Below are positions 9,205 through 17,996 of a DNA stretch of 64,000 nt, piece by piece. The notes beneath the pieces were generated by a model. That model was not told where the DNA came from and ran no database searches. It was given only the letters and a program-made list of their open reading frames with translations. The DNA is from Calidifontibacillus erzurumensis (GTDB taxonomy: Bacteria; Bacillota; Bacilli; Bacillales; Bacillaceae_J): positions 62,001 through 126,000 of the forward strand of contig NZ_JABTTE010000002.1 in the NCBI RefSeq assembly GCF_013303125.1. The letters are read 5' to 3'. The stretch's first letter is position 1. Each line of letters opens with the position of its first letter. Made by a program: the position numbers and the translations under genes.

Positions 9205-10632
9205 ATGCCTATCAAAATTGGAACTGCTCCATTTAAAGAGCGCGTTCAAGAAGGACTTCATGATTCCTTTATGCGCAATGCTGTTTCCAGTGCACAAGGA
9301 CGGTTTCGCACTAGAAAACAAACTGCATCTGAGGAATTAGGAAACTGGGAAGATTGGAGAAGACATGGAGAAGAAATCCGGAAGCATACATTAGAAAATC
9401 TTGATTTTTATTTAGAGCAATTAAGTGAAAATGTTGCTAAACGCGGTGGCCATGTTTTTTTTGCACAAACAGCTAAAGAAGCCAATGATTATATTAAAAA
9501 TGTCATTGAAAAGAAAAACGCCAAGAAGATTGTAAAGTCAAAATCAATGGTTACGGAAGAAATCAGCTTGAACCATACGTTGCTTGAAATGGGCTGCGAT
9601 GTAGTTGAAACTGATTTAGGTGAATGGATTCTTCAAGTTGATGATTGGGATGCACCTTCTCATATTGTAACGCCGGCTTTACACAAAGACAAAGAACAAA
9701 TCCGCGATGTTTTTCGCAAAAAATTTAACTATGATAAATCTGAAAAACCTGAAGAATTAGCTCAATTTGCAAGAGAAATGCTGCGCAAAGAATTTTTGTC
9801 TGCAGATGTAGGTATTACTGGCTGTAACTTTGCGATCGCCGAATCTGGAACTATGACTCTCGTTACGAATGAAGGAAACTTAGATATGGTGACGACACTC
9901 CCGAAAACACAAATTACAGTCATGGGTATGGAACGGATTGTACCGACATGGGAGGAAATGGAGATTCTCGTCAGCTTATTGACACGTGCAGCAGTCGGAC
10001 AGCGCCTGACAAGTTATATCACCATGTTAACAGGTCCAAAAGACGAGGGGGATGTTGATGGTCCGGAAGAATTCCATCTTGTCATCGTTGATAATGGTCG
10101 ATCAAAAATTTTAGGTACAGAATTTCGTGCGATTTTACAATGTATTCGCTGTGCAGCCTGTATTAATGTTTGTCCGGTTTACAGGCAAATTGGCGGACAT
10201 TCCTATGGATCTATCTATCCTGGACCAGTCGGGGCAGTATTAACTCCACTCTTAGCAGGTTATGATGAATATAAGGAACTTCCTTATGCTTCAACATTGT
10301 GTGCGGCCTGTACGGAAGCATGTCCTGTGAAAATTCCGTTGCATGAACTGCTCATTAAACATCGTCAAAATATCGTGGAAAAAGACGGAAGAGCCCCTGT
10401 ATTTGAAAATATTACAATGAAAGCATTCCGATTAGGAACAGCTTCACCGACGATGTATAATATTGGATCAAAACTTGCGCCAAAAGTTTTGCAAACATTT
10501 GTTAAAGATGAAAAGATTTCAGAAGGCCCAGGCCCGCTCAAACTTTGGACGGATGTCCGCGATTTTCCAGCTCCTAATAAAGAAAGGTTTAGAGACTGGA
10601 TGAAAAATAGAAGCAAAGGGAGGGCTGACTAA
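9205..10632 (+). CDS. lutB: L-lactate utilisation iron-sulfur protein LutB
   Basis: A 475-residue protein with the LutB/YkgF architecture: an LUD domain in the N-terminal 300 residues, then a ferredoxin-like double 4Fe-4S region with [15 protein letters not shown] near residue 313 and [11 protein letters not shown] near 367, and a C-terminal DUF3390-type tail. It is the electron-transfer subunit of the LutABC lactate oxidase. It is preceded by a GAAAGGGG ribosome binding site, and its stop codon overlaps the lutC start by one base (TAATG), so the two are translationally coupled. Length is close to the usual 475-480 residues. Confidence 0.95.
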   Translation: MPIKIGTAPFKERVQEGLHDSFMRNAVSSAQGRFRTRKQTASEELGNWEDWRRHGEEIRKHTLENLDFYLEQLSENVAKRGGHVFFAQTAKEANDYIKNVIEKKNAKKIVKSKSMVTEEISLNHTLLEMGCDVVETDLGEWILQVDDWDAPSHIVTPALHKDKEQIRDVFRKKFNYDKSEKPEELAQFAREMLRKEFLSADVGITGCNFAIAESGTMTLVTNEGNLDMVTTLPKTQITVMGMERIVPTWEEMEILVSLLTRAAVGQRLTSYITMLTGPKDEGDVDGPEEFHLVIVDNGRSKILGTEFRAILQCIRCAACINVCPVYRQIGGHSYGSIYPGPVGAVLTPLLAGYDEYKELPYASTLCAACTEACPVKIPLHELLIKHRQNIVEKDGRAPVFENITMKAFRLGTASPTMYNIGSKLAPKVLQTFVKDEKISEGPGPLKLWTDVRDFPAPNKERFRDWMKNRSKGRAD

Positions 10633-11351
10633 TGAAGACAGGAACAATTCATAACCGTGAAACATTTTTAAACAATATTGCAAAACAATTAGGCCGGGAC
10701 AGAAGAAAAAATGTTGTACGTCCTGAATGGAAGTATAACCCTCAATTGGAAGTATATAAAGATGCATCCCAAGATGAGCTTTTGGAAATATTTAAAAATC
10801 ATTGTAAAAATATTCATACCGCTGTTTATGAAACAAATACCAACGGTTTAGAAGATGTTCTAAATCAAGTAATTGCTGAATATGAAGGGCAGTCAATTAT
10901 TACTTGGGATGATAAACGATTTGCGGAGTTTGGCTTAACTGATTATTTCCAAAATAAACTACCGAAAAACGGAAAACGTATACATGTTTGGGATCCTAGT
11001 CTTGGAACGGAAAATATTAATTTTGCGAAAACAGCTGACATAGGAATTACTTTTAGTGATTTTACCCTTGCAGAATCAGGGACAGTCGTTCTTTTTAGCG
11101 ATAAAAAGAGAGGAAGATCTGTGAGTTTATTGCCAAAAACGTATATAGCCATCGTTCCAAAAAGTACCATTGTTCCACGTATGACACAAGCTTGCAGCAG
11201 TATTCACGAGCGGATTGCGAATGGTGAAAAAATTCCTTCTGCTATCCATTTTATTTCTGGCCCTAGTAACAGTGCAGATATTGAAATGGTATTAGTAGTT
11301 GGAGTACATGGACCGATGAAGGCAACTTATATTGTTGTAAATGATAAGTAA
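10632..11351 (+). CDS. lutC: L-lactate utilisation protein LutC
   Basis: A 239-residue LUD-domain protein (LutC/YkgG), third subunit of the LutABC complex. The family segments DIGITFSDFTLAESGTVVL and SLLPKTYIAIVPKS are present around residues 134-180. It overlaps lutB by one base and is followed by a strong terminator, so it closes the lutABC operon. All three Lut subunits look full length and intact. Confidence 0.95.
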   Translation: MKTGTIHNRETFLNNIAKQLGRDRRKNVVRPEWKYNPQLEVYKDASQDELLEIFKNHCKNIHTAVYETNTNGLEDVLNQVIAEYEGQSIITWDDKRFAEFGLTDYFQNKLPKNGKRIHVWDPSLGTENINFAKTADIGITFSDFTLAESGTVVLFSDKKRGRSVSLLPKTYIAIVPKSTIVPRMTQACSSIHERIANGEKIPSAIHFISGPSNSADIEMVLVVGVHGPMKATYIVVNDK

Positions 11352-11357
11352 TCGTTC

Positions 11358-11418
11358 AGCTGTCTTAAAAAGTCTATTTACAACAAATATGAAAGACTTT
11401 TTGAGATAGCTTTTTTTA
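11358..11418 (+). terminator. Terminator of the lutABC operon
   Basis: An 18-base stem pairs AGCTGTCTTAAAAAGTCT with AGACTTTTTGAGATAGCT (two G-U pairs), followed by seven T. It directly precedes the CdaR-type gene. Confidence 0.85.
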
Positions 11419-11433
11419 ATGGTGGTGGTTCGA

Positions 11434-12561
11434 ATGCAGCTTTTCCCAGCAATGGCACAAAAAATTGTAAAAGAAGTTTCCAATGTCATAACAGAACAAA
11501 TTATCGTCGTCGACAAATCTGGCACAATTATTGCCTCTAGTGATGAAAGTAGAATTGGTAACTTCCACGAAGGTGCGATGAAAGCACTAAAACAAGAAAA
11601 AATGATTTATATAAATACTGAACAAGCGAAATTAATGAAAAATGTTAAACCGGGAATCAACATGCCTCTTTATTTCGATAATATACCGATAGGCGTAATA
11701 GGTATAACAGGGGAGCCGGAAAGAGTTAAATCCTATGCGGAATTAATACGGAGAATGACCGAACTATTAGTAAAGGAAGCTTACCATTCTGAACAATTGC
11801 GGTCACAAGCGCGCGGACTTGAATCATTTATTTATGAATGGGTTAATTTAGACACGATCAAAGATGAATTTATTGAACGCGGTGAAATTTTAGGCATCAA
11901 GATGACGACGCCATATTTAATTACGATGTTTCAGTTAGATATTCAAACGCAAAATCCTAATATCCAAATGGTTGAAAGAGAAATGTTGGAATGGTTTCAC
12001 CGGAATTTTTCAATGACAAAACAAGATTTCCTTGTGAACTGGGGGCAAGGGCGGTTTGTATTATTAAAAAGCATCGATCAAGTATTTAATCGTTCCTATT
12101 TTACCCAACAGTTAACACGCTGGAAAAATTATTTTGAAGAGACTTTTTCTGTTCGTTTTTCGATTGGAGTAGGGAAAACGATTCAATCAAAAACGATTGG
12201 AAAAAGTTATCTTGAAGCAAAAAAAGCGTTAAAAGCTTCAGAAAAGAAAAATAGCATCGTATTTTATGAAGATCTTATTTTGGAACTATTGCTTCAAGAA
12301 ATATCTTTAGATGCGAAAAAAGAATTTTTGTCAAAAACGTTGATGCCTATACTTGAAGACGACGAATTAAAGGAAACATTAAAAATCTATTTGCTGGAAA
12401 ATCAATCGATGAAAAAAACCGCTCAACGAATGCATATTCATAAGAACACACTCCACTACCGTCTTAAACAAATTAAAGAAAAAACGGGAATCGACCCAAA
12501 AAATACAGAAGGAATTGTTCTTTTTTACCTTGGTCTTGCTTTCCAATCTGATGATGTATAA
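11434..12561 (+). CDS. CdaR/PucR-family transcriptional regulator of glycolate oxidase genes
   Basis: A 375-residue regulator of the CdaR (sugar diacid) family: an N-terminal diacid-recognition domain (about residues 1-130, ending in SYAELIRRMTELLV), a middle GGDEF-like CdaR domain, and a C-terminal HTH_30 helix-turn-helix (MKKTAQRMHIHKNTLHYRLKQI). The ATG at 11434 is preferred over the in-frame ATG at 11419, because GGTGGTGG between them makes the better ribosome binding site. Bacillus subtilis places a homologue (YsfB) beside glcD-glcF, and CdaR in Escherichia coli activates glycerate and glycolate-linked genes, so activation of the downstream glcDF genes is likely. Confidence 0.85.
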   Translation: MQLFPAMAQKIVKEVSNVITEQIIVVDKSGTIIASSDESRIGNFHEGAMKALKQEKMIYINTEQAKLMKNVKPGINMPLYFDNIPIGVIGITGEPERVKSYAELIRRMTELLVKEAYHSEQLRSQARGLESFIYEWVNLDTIKDEFIERGEILGIKMTTPYLITMFQLDIQTQNPNIQMVEREMLEWFHRNFSMTKQDFLVNWGQGRFVLLKSIDQVFNRSYFTQQLTRWKNYFEETFSVRFSIGVGKTIQSKTIGKSYLEAKKALKASEKKNSIVFYEDLILELLLQEISLDAKKEFLSKTLMPILEDDELKETLKIYLLENQSMKKTAQRMHIHKNTLHYRLKQIKEKTGIDPKNTEGIVLFYLGLAFQSDDV

Positions 12562-12685
12562 ATGCACAAAAAATCAAAAGTGAAAGCGATTTATATTTAT
12601 TTCTTTTCACATAGAAACTAAAGTTTTGCTTCTTTATGATATAGAATATATCGATTTCCTAAAGAAAACGGAAAGGAGAAACCCG

Positions 12686-14095
12686 ATGATTACAAATGAT
12701 ATTAAACAAAAATTCATTGATATAGTTGGGAAAGAAAATTATCAAGATTCAAATGAAATAAAGTTAGTGTATTCATATGATGCTACTCCAAATTTTCAAT
12801 CGCTGCCGGATGCTGTCATTAGCCCTCGTAGTACAGAAGAAGTTAGTAAGGTTTTAAAATTATGTAATGAACATAAAATACCAGTTGTTCCACGTGGTTC
12901 TGGTACGAATCTTTCTGCCGGGACATGCCCTATTAACGGTGGAATTGTAATGATCTTTAACAATATGGCAAAAATTCTCGAACTTGATGAAGATAATTTA
13001 ACGATTACTGTTCAACCAGGGGTGATTACCCAGGAAATTAACACCCTCGTTGAATCAAAAGGCTTATTTTATCCGCCAGATCCAGGCTCTATGAAAATTT
13101 CAACCATTGGCGGCAATATTATGGAAAACTCAGGTGGATTGCGCGGTTTAAAATATGGTGTCACTCGTGATTACGTCATTGGAATGGAATTTGTATTACC
13201 GAACGGTGATATCGTTAGAACGGGTGGAAAACTTGCAAAAGACGTTGCGGGTTATGATTTAACTAGGTTAATGGTTGGTTCAGAGGGAACATTGGGCGTT
13301 ATTACTGAAGCAACATTAAAACTAATTCCAAAGCCAGAAGCAAGAAAAACAATTTTGGCTGTTTATGAAAATTTAGAATCAGCAGCACAAACCGTTTCCA
13401 ATATTATTGCCAATAAAATTATCCCTGTAACACTAGAGTTTATGGATCAATCAACAATTCGAGTGGTTGAAGAGTTTGCTAAAGTTGGTTTGCCAACTGA
13501 CGCTGAAGCCGTATTGTTAATTGAACAAGACGGTGCTCCAGAAGTTGTCGAACGTGATATCCAAATGATTGAAAAAATCTGTAAAGAGATGAATGCTGTC
13601 CGTGTAGATGTTGCTAAAAATGATGAGGAAGCTGCAAAATTAACAACAGCTCGCCGTTATGCTCTATCAGCATTAGCTCGTCTAAGACCTACGACAATTT
13701 TGGAAGATGCGACAGTTCCTCGCTCAGAAATTGCAAAAATCGTAAGAGCAATTAATGAAATTGCTAAAAAGTATAATGTTCCAATTTCTACTTTTGGCCA
13801 TGCTGGAGATGGAAATATGCATCCAACATGTACGACAGATGTACGCGACCATGATGAAATGGAACGTGTAGAAAAAGCGTTCGAGGAAATATTTGATGCG
13901 GCAATTAAATTAGGTGGTACGATTACTGGCGAACATGGTGTTGGAGTTGTAAAATCCCCTTATCTTGCATGGAAATTAGGAGAATCCGGGGTTAATATTA
14001 TGAAATCTATTAAACATGCATTTGATCCAAATAATATTATGAACCCAGGAAAAATGTTCGCCAAAGATACGAGAAAGCGAGTGGTTGTACAGTGA
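12686..14095 (+). CDS. glcD: Glycolate oxidase FAD subunit GlcD
   Basis: A 469-residue FAD-linked oxidase of the GlcD/VAO family that oxidises glycolate (or D-lactate) to the 2-oxo acid. The FAD-binding PP-loop VVPRGSGTNLSAG is near residue 72, the segment ENSGGLRGLKYGVTRDYV follows, and the C-terminal FAD_oxidase_C domain ends in NPGKMF. The ATG at 12686 is chosen over a longer frame starting at 12626 because GAAAGGAG lies 7 bases upstream and the protein then has the family's length. A weak cre-like TGAAAGCGATTTAT is at 12581. It overlaps glcF by four bases. Confidence 0.93.
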   Translation: MITNDIKQKFIDIVGKENYQDSNEIKLVYSYDATPNFQSLPDAVISPRSTEEVSKVLKLCNEHKIPVVPRGSGTNLSAGTCPINGGIVMIFNNMAKILELDEDNLTITVQPGVITQEINTLVESKGLFYPPDPGSMKISTIGGNIMENSGGLRGLKYGVTRDYVIGMEFVLPNGDIVRTGGKLAKDVAGYDLTRLMVGSEGTLGVITEATLKLIPKPEARKTILAVYENLESAAQTVSNIIANKIIPVTLEFMDQSTIRVVEEFAKVGLPTDAEAVLLIEQDGAPEVVERDIQMIEKICKEMNAVRVDVAKNDEEAAKLTTARRYALSALARLRPTTILEDATVPRSEIAKIVRAINEIAKKYNVPISTFGHAGDGNMHPTCTTDVRDHDEMERVEKAFEEIFDAAIKLGGTITGEHGVGVVKSPYLAWKLGESGVNIMKSIKHAFDPNNIMNPGKMFAKDTRKRVVVQ

Positions 14096-15405
14096 CTACA
14101 CAGCAACAGGAATTGCAACAAGCATTCAAAGAACGAATGAACTATGATGACCTGATCAATTGTGCCCGCTGTGGATTTTGTTTACCATCCTGTCCAACAT
14201 ATACACAAACGAATCGTAATGAGGCTGCTTCACCTCGTGGAAGAATTGCTTTAATTAAAGGTGTTGTCGACGGTCTTATTGAGCCGGATGAAGATTTTGA
14301 AAAGCAGTTGAATTTCTGTTTAGGCTGCCGAGCTTGCGAAACGGTTTGTCCATCAGGCGTCAATTACGGCCATATTTTAGAAGAAGCTCGCGATATTATT
14401 AATTCTAAAAAGAAACATTCATTCCCAGTGAAAGTGATTCGCAAACTTGTATTCAAGGAGCTATTTCCACATCAATCAAGAATGCGAACTGTCAATAGCT
14501 TACTATGGTTTTATCAACAAAGCGGATTGCAAAAGTTTGCACAAAAGAGCGGTGTATTGAAGGTATTGCCAGAAAATTTAAGATTGATGGAAAAAGTCCT
14601 CCCTCAAATCCCATCACCAAAAGAAATGAAAAATCGTCCAACCCATTTGCAGCCTGAAGTTGCGAAGAAGAAAAAAGTTGCCTTTTTCTCAGGCTGTTTA
14701 ATGGATACGATGTTTATGAAAATTAATGATGCAACGATGAAACTTTTGCAAAAAGCGGGCTGTGAGATTATTATTCCAGAAGGACAAAATTGCTGCGGTG
14801 CCCTTCATGGACATAGCGGCGAAAAAACACAGGCAAAAGAATTGGCTAAGAAAAATATCAAAGCATTTGAAGATCTTGAAGTAGATTATATTGTATTAAA
14901 TGCTGGAGGATGCGGGGCATTCTTAATCGAATATGACCACTTGCTTAAAGATGACCCTGAGTGGGCTGAAAGAGCAAAAGCATTTTCTAAAAAAGTAAAA
15001 GATATTTCGGAAGTATTGGTAGAATTAGAGTTTCACAAAAAAGATTTGAAACTACCTCCACAAGTCATCACTTATCAAGATTCTTGCCATTTGCGAAACG
15101 TTATGAAAACAGAAGCAGCGCCACGCCTTCTATTAAAATCGATCAAAGGTGCAGCTTTTGTAGAAATGAAGCATGCAGATCATTGTTGTGGATCAGCAGG
15201 TGTTTATAACATTGTACAAAAAGATATGTCGATGCAAATTTTAGATTTTAAAATGAAACATGTCAAAGATGCAGATCCAAAAGTCGTCGTGACAGCCAAC
15301 CCAGGATGTTTATTGCAAATGAAACTTGGAATTGAAAGAGAAGGATTAAGCGACAAGATGCGTGCAGTCCACATTGCTGAGCTTTTATATGAAGCTATTT
15401 CATAA
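14092..15405 (+). CDS. glcF: Glycolate oxidase iron-sulfur subunit GlcF
   Basis: A 437-residue iron-sulfur subunit: two 4Fe-4S motifs in the first 100 residues (CARCGFCLPSCPTY and CLGCRACETVCPSG) and two CCG domains (CCGALHGHSG and CCGSAGVYN). It passes electrons from GlcD to the quinone pool. The GTG start overlaps the glcD stop (GTGA), so translation is coupled. E. coli also has a GlcE subunit; none is here, as in Bacillus two-subunit forms. A terminator follows. Confidence 0.93.
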   Translation: MTTQQQELQQAFKERMNYDDLINCARCGFCLPSCPTYTQTNRNEAASPRGRIALIKGVVDGLIEPDEDFEKQLNFCLGCRACETVCPSGVNYGHILEEARDIINSKKKHSFPVKVIRKLVFKELFPHQSRMRTVNSLLWFYQQSGLQKFAQKSGVLKVLPENLRLMEKVLPQIPSPKEMKNRPTHLQPEVAKKKKVAFFSGCLMDTMFMKINDATMKLLQKAGCEIIIPEGQNCCGALHGHSGEKTQAKELAKKNIKAFEDLEVDYIVLNAGGCGAFLIEYDHLLKDDPEWAERAKAFSKKVKDISEVLVELEFHKKDLKLPPQVITYQDSCHLRNVMKTEAAPRLLLKSIKGAAFVEMKHADHCCGSAGVYNIVQKDMSMQILDFKMKHVKDADPKVVVTANPGCLLQMKLGIEREGLSDKMRAVHIAELLYEAIS

Positions 15406-15427
15406 ACTAAAATTTAATATTGTAAAT

Positions 15428-15480
15428 AAACAAAGAGGTGTCTGATGAAAAATTTTTTCTTGGACAACCTCTTTTTTTCT
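15428..15480 (+). terminator. Terminator after glcF
   Basis: Stem AAAGAGGT...ACCTCTTT with a large internal loop, followed by seven T, 25 bases past the glcF stop. Confidence 0.75.
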
Positions 15481-15812
15481 TTAGATAAAAAATAATTGAG
15501 TAGGTAAGGTTCATCATGTTAATTGATCGATAGAATAATAATTATAGTCTTCTCATTTTCACAAAGTAAGAATGAGCTCCTTTGGATATGCAGATGGAAA
15601 AAATGATATCCCTTTTATTCCTTTTGTTACTTTTTAAAGAAATGTGCACTTCGCATTTTTCCTCATGATTTTTTTACAATATTTTATTTATGTACTTAAA
15701 AGTTTCAAATGAGTAAACGACATAAGTATGATAATACGAATTTTTATACAGTTTTTTATTGCAATAACGTTGCCTTATGGAAATTTGATAATTCTACATA
15801 AAAAAACCTACC
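15481..15812. other. Gene-free AT-rich stretch
   Basis: No coding frame, repeat or strong hairpin was recognised between the glcF terminator and the operator-like sequence before the tautomerase gene. Confidence 0.5.
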
Positions 15813-15834
15813 TATATTTCATATATCGCAACAA
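15813..15834. promoter_or_regulatory. Weak IclR-type operator before the tautomerase gene
   Basis: TTTCATATATCGCAACAAT shares the core CATATA-N2-GCAACA with the sites at 17896, 24798 and 29399; its left half is poorer. It lies about 80 bases before the tautomerase start, with a TATAAA -10-like box at 15866. Confidence 0.45.
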
Positions 15835-15914
15835 TTGGATTGTTAGCTATTTTGAAAAGATTTAGTATAAATAAAAAAGTTATTAATTTTAAGCTAAAGG
15901 ATGTGGAAAGTTAA

Positions 15915-16115
15915 ATGCCACTAATTCAAATTCACATCATCGAGGGACGCCCTCCAGAAAAAATTGAACAATTAATTAAGGAAGTAACGGATACCGTATG
16001 TAAAACTTTAGATGCACCAATTGAATCTGTTCGGGTGCTTATTAATGAAATACCTCCGGAACATTGGGGAATTGCTGGGGAATCGGTAAAAAAGCGACGG
16101 TTACAAGCAAATTAA
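15915..16115 (+). CDS. 4-oxalocrotonate tautomerase
   Basis: A 66-residue tautomerase of the 4-OT family (XylH, DmpI, PraC), which converts 2-hydroxymuconate to 2-oxohex-3-enedioate in meta-cleavage pathways. After Met removal Pro1 is the catalytic base; Arg11 and Arg39 are conserved in mature numbering, while the usual Phe50 is Trp here (HWGIAGE). An AAAGG ribosome binding site precedes it. It is separated from the rest of the pathway genes (17997 onward) by a decayed gene and the IclR regulator gene. The product fits between the semialdehyde dehydrogenase and the oxalocrotonate decarboxylase, both encoded nearby. Confidence 0.9.
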   Translation: MPLIQIHIIEGRPPEKIEQLIKEVTDTVCKTLDAPIESVRVLINEIPPEHWGIAGESVKKRRLQAN

Positions 16116-16143
16116 GTGAGTAGCAATTTTTTGACGTTAATCG

Positions 16144-16528
16144 AAAAATATTCAATTCCAATATGAATTACAAAAAATGATTGAAGCAGCTAAGAAAAAG
16201 GAAACACAGTTGGGTATTGTTGTTAAGATTGCAATTGTGATGATTGAGGGAATTTAGTTGCTTTTTCATTCAAGCCTAATTATTGAGGTTTCACAAAATA
16301 AAGCGTTTATATCGATTGTATTTGGAAAACTAACATCAGACAGGTAACCGATAAATTAAGATGACCGTGATTTATCAAATGGTATAGTCTATACTTCCAG
16401 CTTAGTATTTTAGGAGGAGTATTTCCAATCAATTTAGATGGAAAAATTTTTGACGTAATTGATGTGAGCGGAGGCAGTGCTGCTGAGGATGAGAAGTGTT
16501 GAAACTATACAAAATAATAATTTAGGAT
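16144..16528 (+). pseudogene. Decayed GlcG/HbpS-family gene
   Basis: Translation in changing frames gives ordered pieces of a GlcG/HbpS (Haem_degrading, PF03928) protein: ELQKMIEAAKKKETQLGIVV, then GNLVAFS after a frame change, then IIEVSQNKAFISIVFGKLTS, then GGVFPINLDGKIFDVIDVSG with GGSAAEDEK, and finally ETIQNNNLG in another frame. These match the family order (EAAxxxAxELGxPV, GGNLVAF, IAxxKAxTAVAFG, GGxPLxxDGExIGxIGVSGG). At least three frameshifts and in-frame stops break it. GlcG-like genes often accompany glycolate and meta-cleavage operons. It follows the tautomerase gene directly and was probably co-transcribed with it. Confidence 0.75.
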
Positions 16529-16742
16529 AATATTATTTCGACTTTGACAGATCAATTAAAAGAAATAGGCTGGATATGTTGATACGTTTCTAGCCTGAAA
16601 AAATTTTGTTGTATGTATATATACATATAGGTTGCTTTTTCGAAATTATAATTTATATTACTAAATTTGTTATGGGAAATTTTAGCTTAAGTAAATACTA
16701 TTGTAAATAGTTTTGATTAAATATTTATATATAGAAAAATTA

Positions 16743-16793
16743 GTGTCCCTTTGAAAAGGTTGATATACAGCCTTTTTAAGGGGTTTTTATCTT
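16743..16793 (+). terminator. Terminator after the decayed GlcG-like gene
   Basis: CCCTTTGAAAAGGTTG pairs imperfectly with CAGCCTTTTTAAGGGG, followed by TTTTT. It probably ends the tautomerase/GlcG transcript. The rest of 16529-17013 shows no coding frame that I can support. Confidence 0.65.
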
Positions 16794-17013
16794 AAAAGCT
16801 ATAAAAGTAGGGAATGATATAGGTAAATATGCTTTTTAATTGAAAACCATTCCATTCATTGACAATTAAAAATAGCAATAAAAGACATTCATGAGACAAG
16901 AAAAAAATAAATGCGCTAAAGTTATCATTGACAAGACAGGCTAGAACACCTCCCTTCGCAAATCATACCATAATGTTTTTTACTTTTCTTATTACTAAAC
17001 GCTGCTCTATTTT

Positions 17014-17793
17014 TCATCGCCAATAACCCATTCGTTCCGATATTTCCATGCTAGATTCGATGACTTTTTTAGCTAATGGACGAATTTTCTCTTCAGTTAT
17101 TCGCTGCATTGGCCCTACAACAGTTAATGCTGCGATCACTTTCCCAGTATAATCAAATATTGGTGCTGCCACTGAATTGACGCCTTCATTAAATTCTCCT
17201 AGGCTATAGGCAAAGCCATCCTTTTTTATTTTTTTTAAATGTTCCTTAAAATGAGCAGGCTCAATAATAGTTTTATTTGTGTACATTTTTAAACCTGAGT
17301 CAATTACATTTTGAATAGTACTTTCGTCAGAATAAGCAAGCAGTACTTTTCCTGAGCTCGTACAATGTACAGGGTTTTTTCTACCCACGTGCGTCAATGC
17401 TCTTACATAATGGTTGCAATCAATTTTTAAAATGTAAATGACATCGGTATTATCAAGAATAGCAATATGTGCTGTTTCATCTATATCTCGGACAAGTTTG
17501 TTCAGAACCGGTTGTGATTCTCTAAAAATATCCATATTATTTTGAATAATGCCGCTTAACGAAAGGATTGTCATTCCAAGCCGGTACTTTTTTGTTTCAG
17601 GATCTTTATAAACGAAACCTTCACTTGCAAGGGTCGCCATCGTTCGACTGACGGTACTTTTATTTAAACCTAGAGTTGAGGCGATTTCACTAATTTTTTT
17701 CTCCGGCTCCTCCATCGTAAAGCTTCGTAAAATTAAAAGAGCATTTTTTACTGATGATAAAAAATGGTCGTTATCTGCTTTCTTTTCCTTCAT
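17014..17793 (-). CDS. IclR-family transcriptional regulator of the meta-cleavage genes
   Basis: A 259-residue IclR-family protein: winged helix-turn-helix at about residues 10-75 (SEIASTLGLNKSTVSRTMATL), then the IclR effector domain (LSGIIQN to the C-terminus, with the typical CTSSGKVLLAY segment). Members control aromatic acid degradation in many bacteria (PcaR, PobR, MhpR types), binding short inverted repeats. It is divergent from the pathway operon starting at 17997, and the motif TGTTGCATATAAAGAAACAG in the shared control region recurs before the dioxygenase unit (24798) and at 29399. A ribosome binding site AAAGGAG precedes the ATG. The effector is unknown; a ring-cleavage substrate such as protocatechuate is the simplest guess. 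Confidence 0.88.
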   Translation of the reverse strand: MKEKKADNDHFLSSVKNALLILRSFTMEEPEKKISEIASTLGLNKSTVSRTMATLASEGFVYKDPETKKYRLGMTILSLSGIIQNNMDIFRESQPVLNKLVRDIDETAHIAILDNTDVIYILKIDCNHYVRALTHVGRKNPVHCTSSGKVLLAYSDESTIQNVIDSGLKMYTNKTIIEPAHFKEHLKKIKKDGFAYSLGEFNEGVNSVAAPIFDYTGKVIAALTVVGPMQRITEEKIRPLAKKVIESSMEISERMGYWR

Positions 17794-17895
17794 TTTTTTA
17801 CTCCTTTCCTTAGTTTCATATACATCAACTTAAGTATCTCATAGAAAACATTATCAAAAAATAAAAAATTAAGAATAATATAAAAATATTATCGT

Positions 17896-17915
17896 TGTTG
17901 CATATAAAGAAACAG
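17896..17915. promoter_or_regulatory. IclR-type operator in the divergent control region
   Basis: TGTTGCATATAAAGAAACAG is an imperfect inverted repeat (GTTGC/GAAAC arms) matching sites at 24798 and 29399. A second inverted pair, GCAACGTTG and GTGCAAC, follows at 17915-17933. It lies about 30 bases before a TATAAT -10 box (17947). Confidence 0.65.
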
Positions 17916-17924
17916 CAACGTTGT

Positions 17925-17952
17925 TTGTGCAACGGGTAGTAGTTATTATAAT
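17925..17952 (+). promoter_or_regulatory. Promoter of the meta-cleavage operon
   Basis: TTGTGC (17925) and TATAAT (17947) with a 16-base spacer lie 45 bases upstream of the first operon gene. The weak -35 box next to an operator on its upstream side fits a promoter that needs activation. Confidence 0.55.
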
Positions 17953-17996
17953 AGTGTGAATTATCAAAAAAATCAATAATAAAGGGGGATTTCGAA

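Noticed and set aside
11434-12561. Start at the earlier ATG (11419) of the CdaR-type gene
   Set aside because: That ATG overlaps the lutABC terminator tail and has no ribosome binding site, while GGTGGTGG precedes the later ATG.
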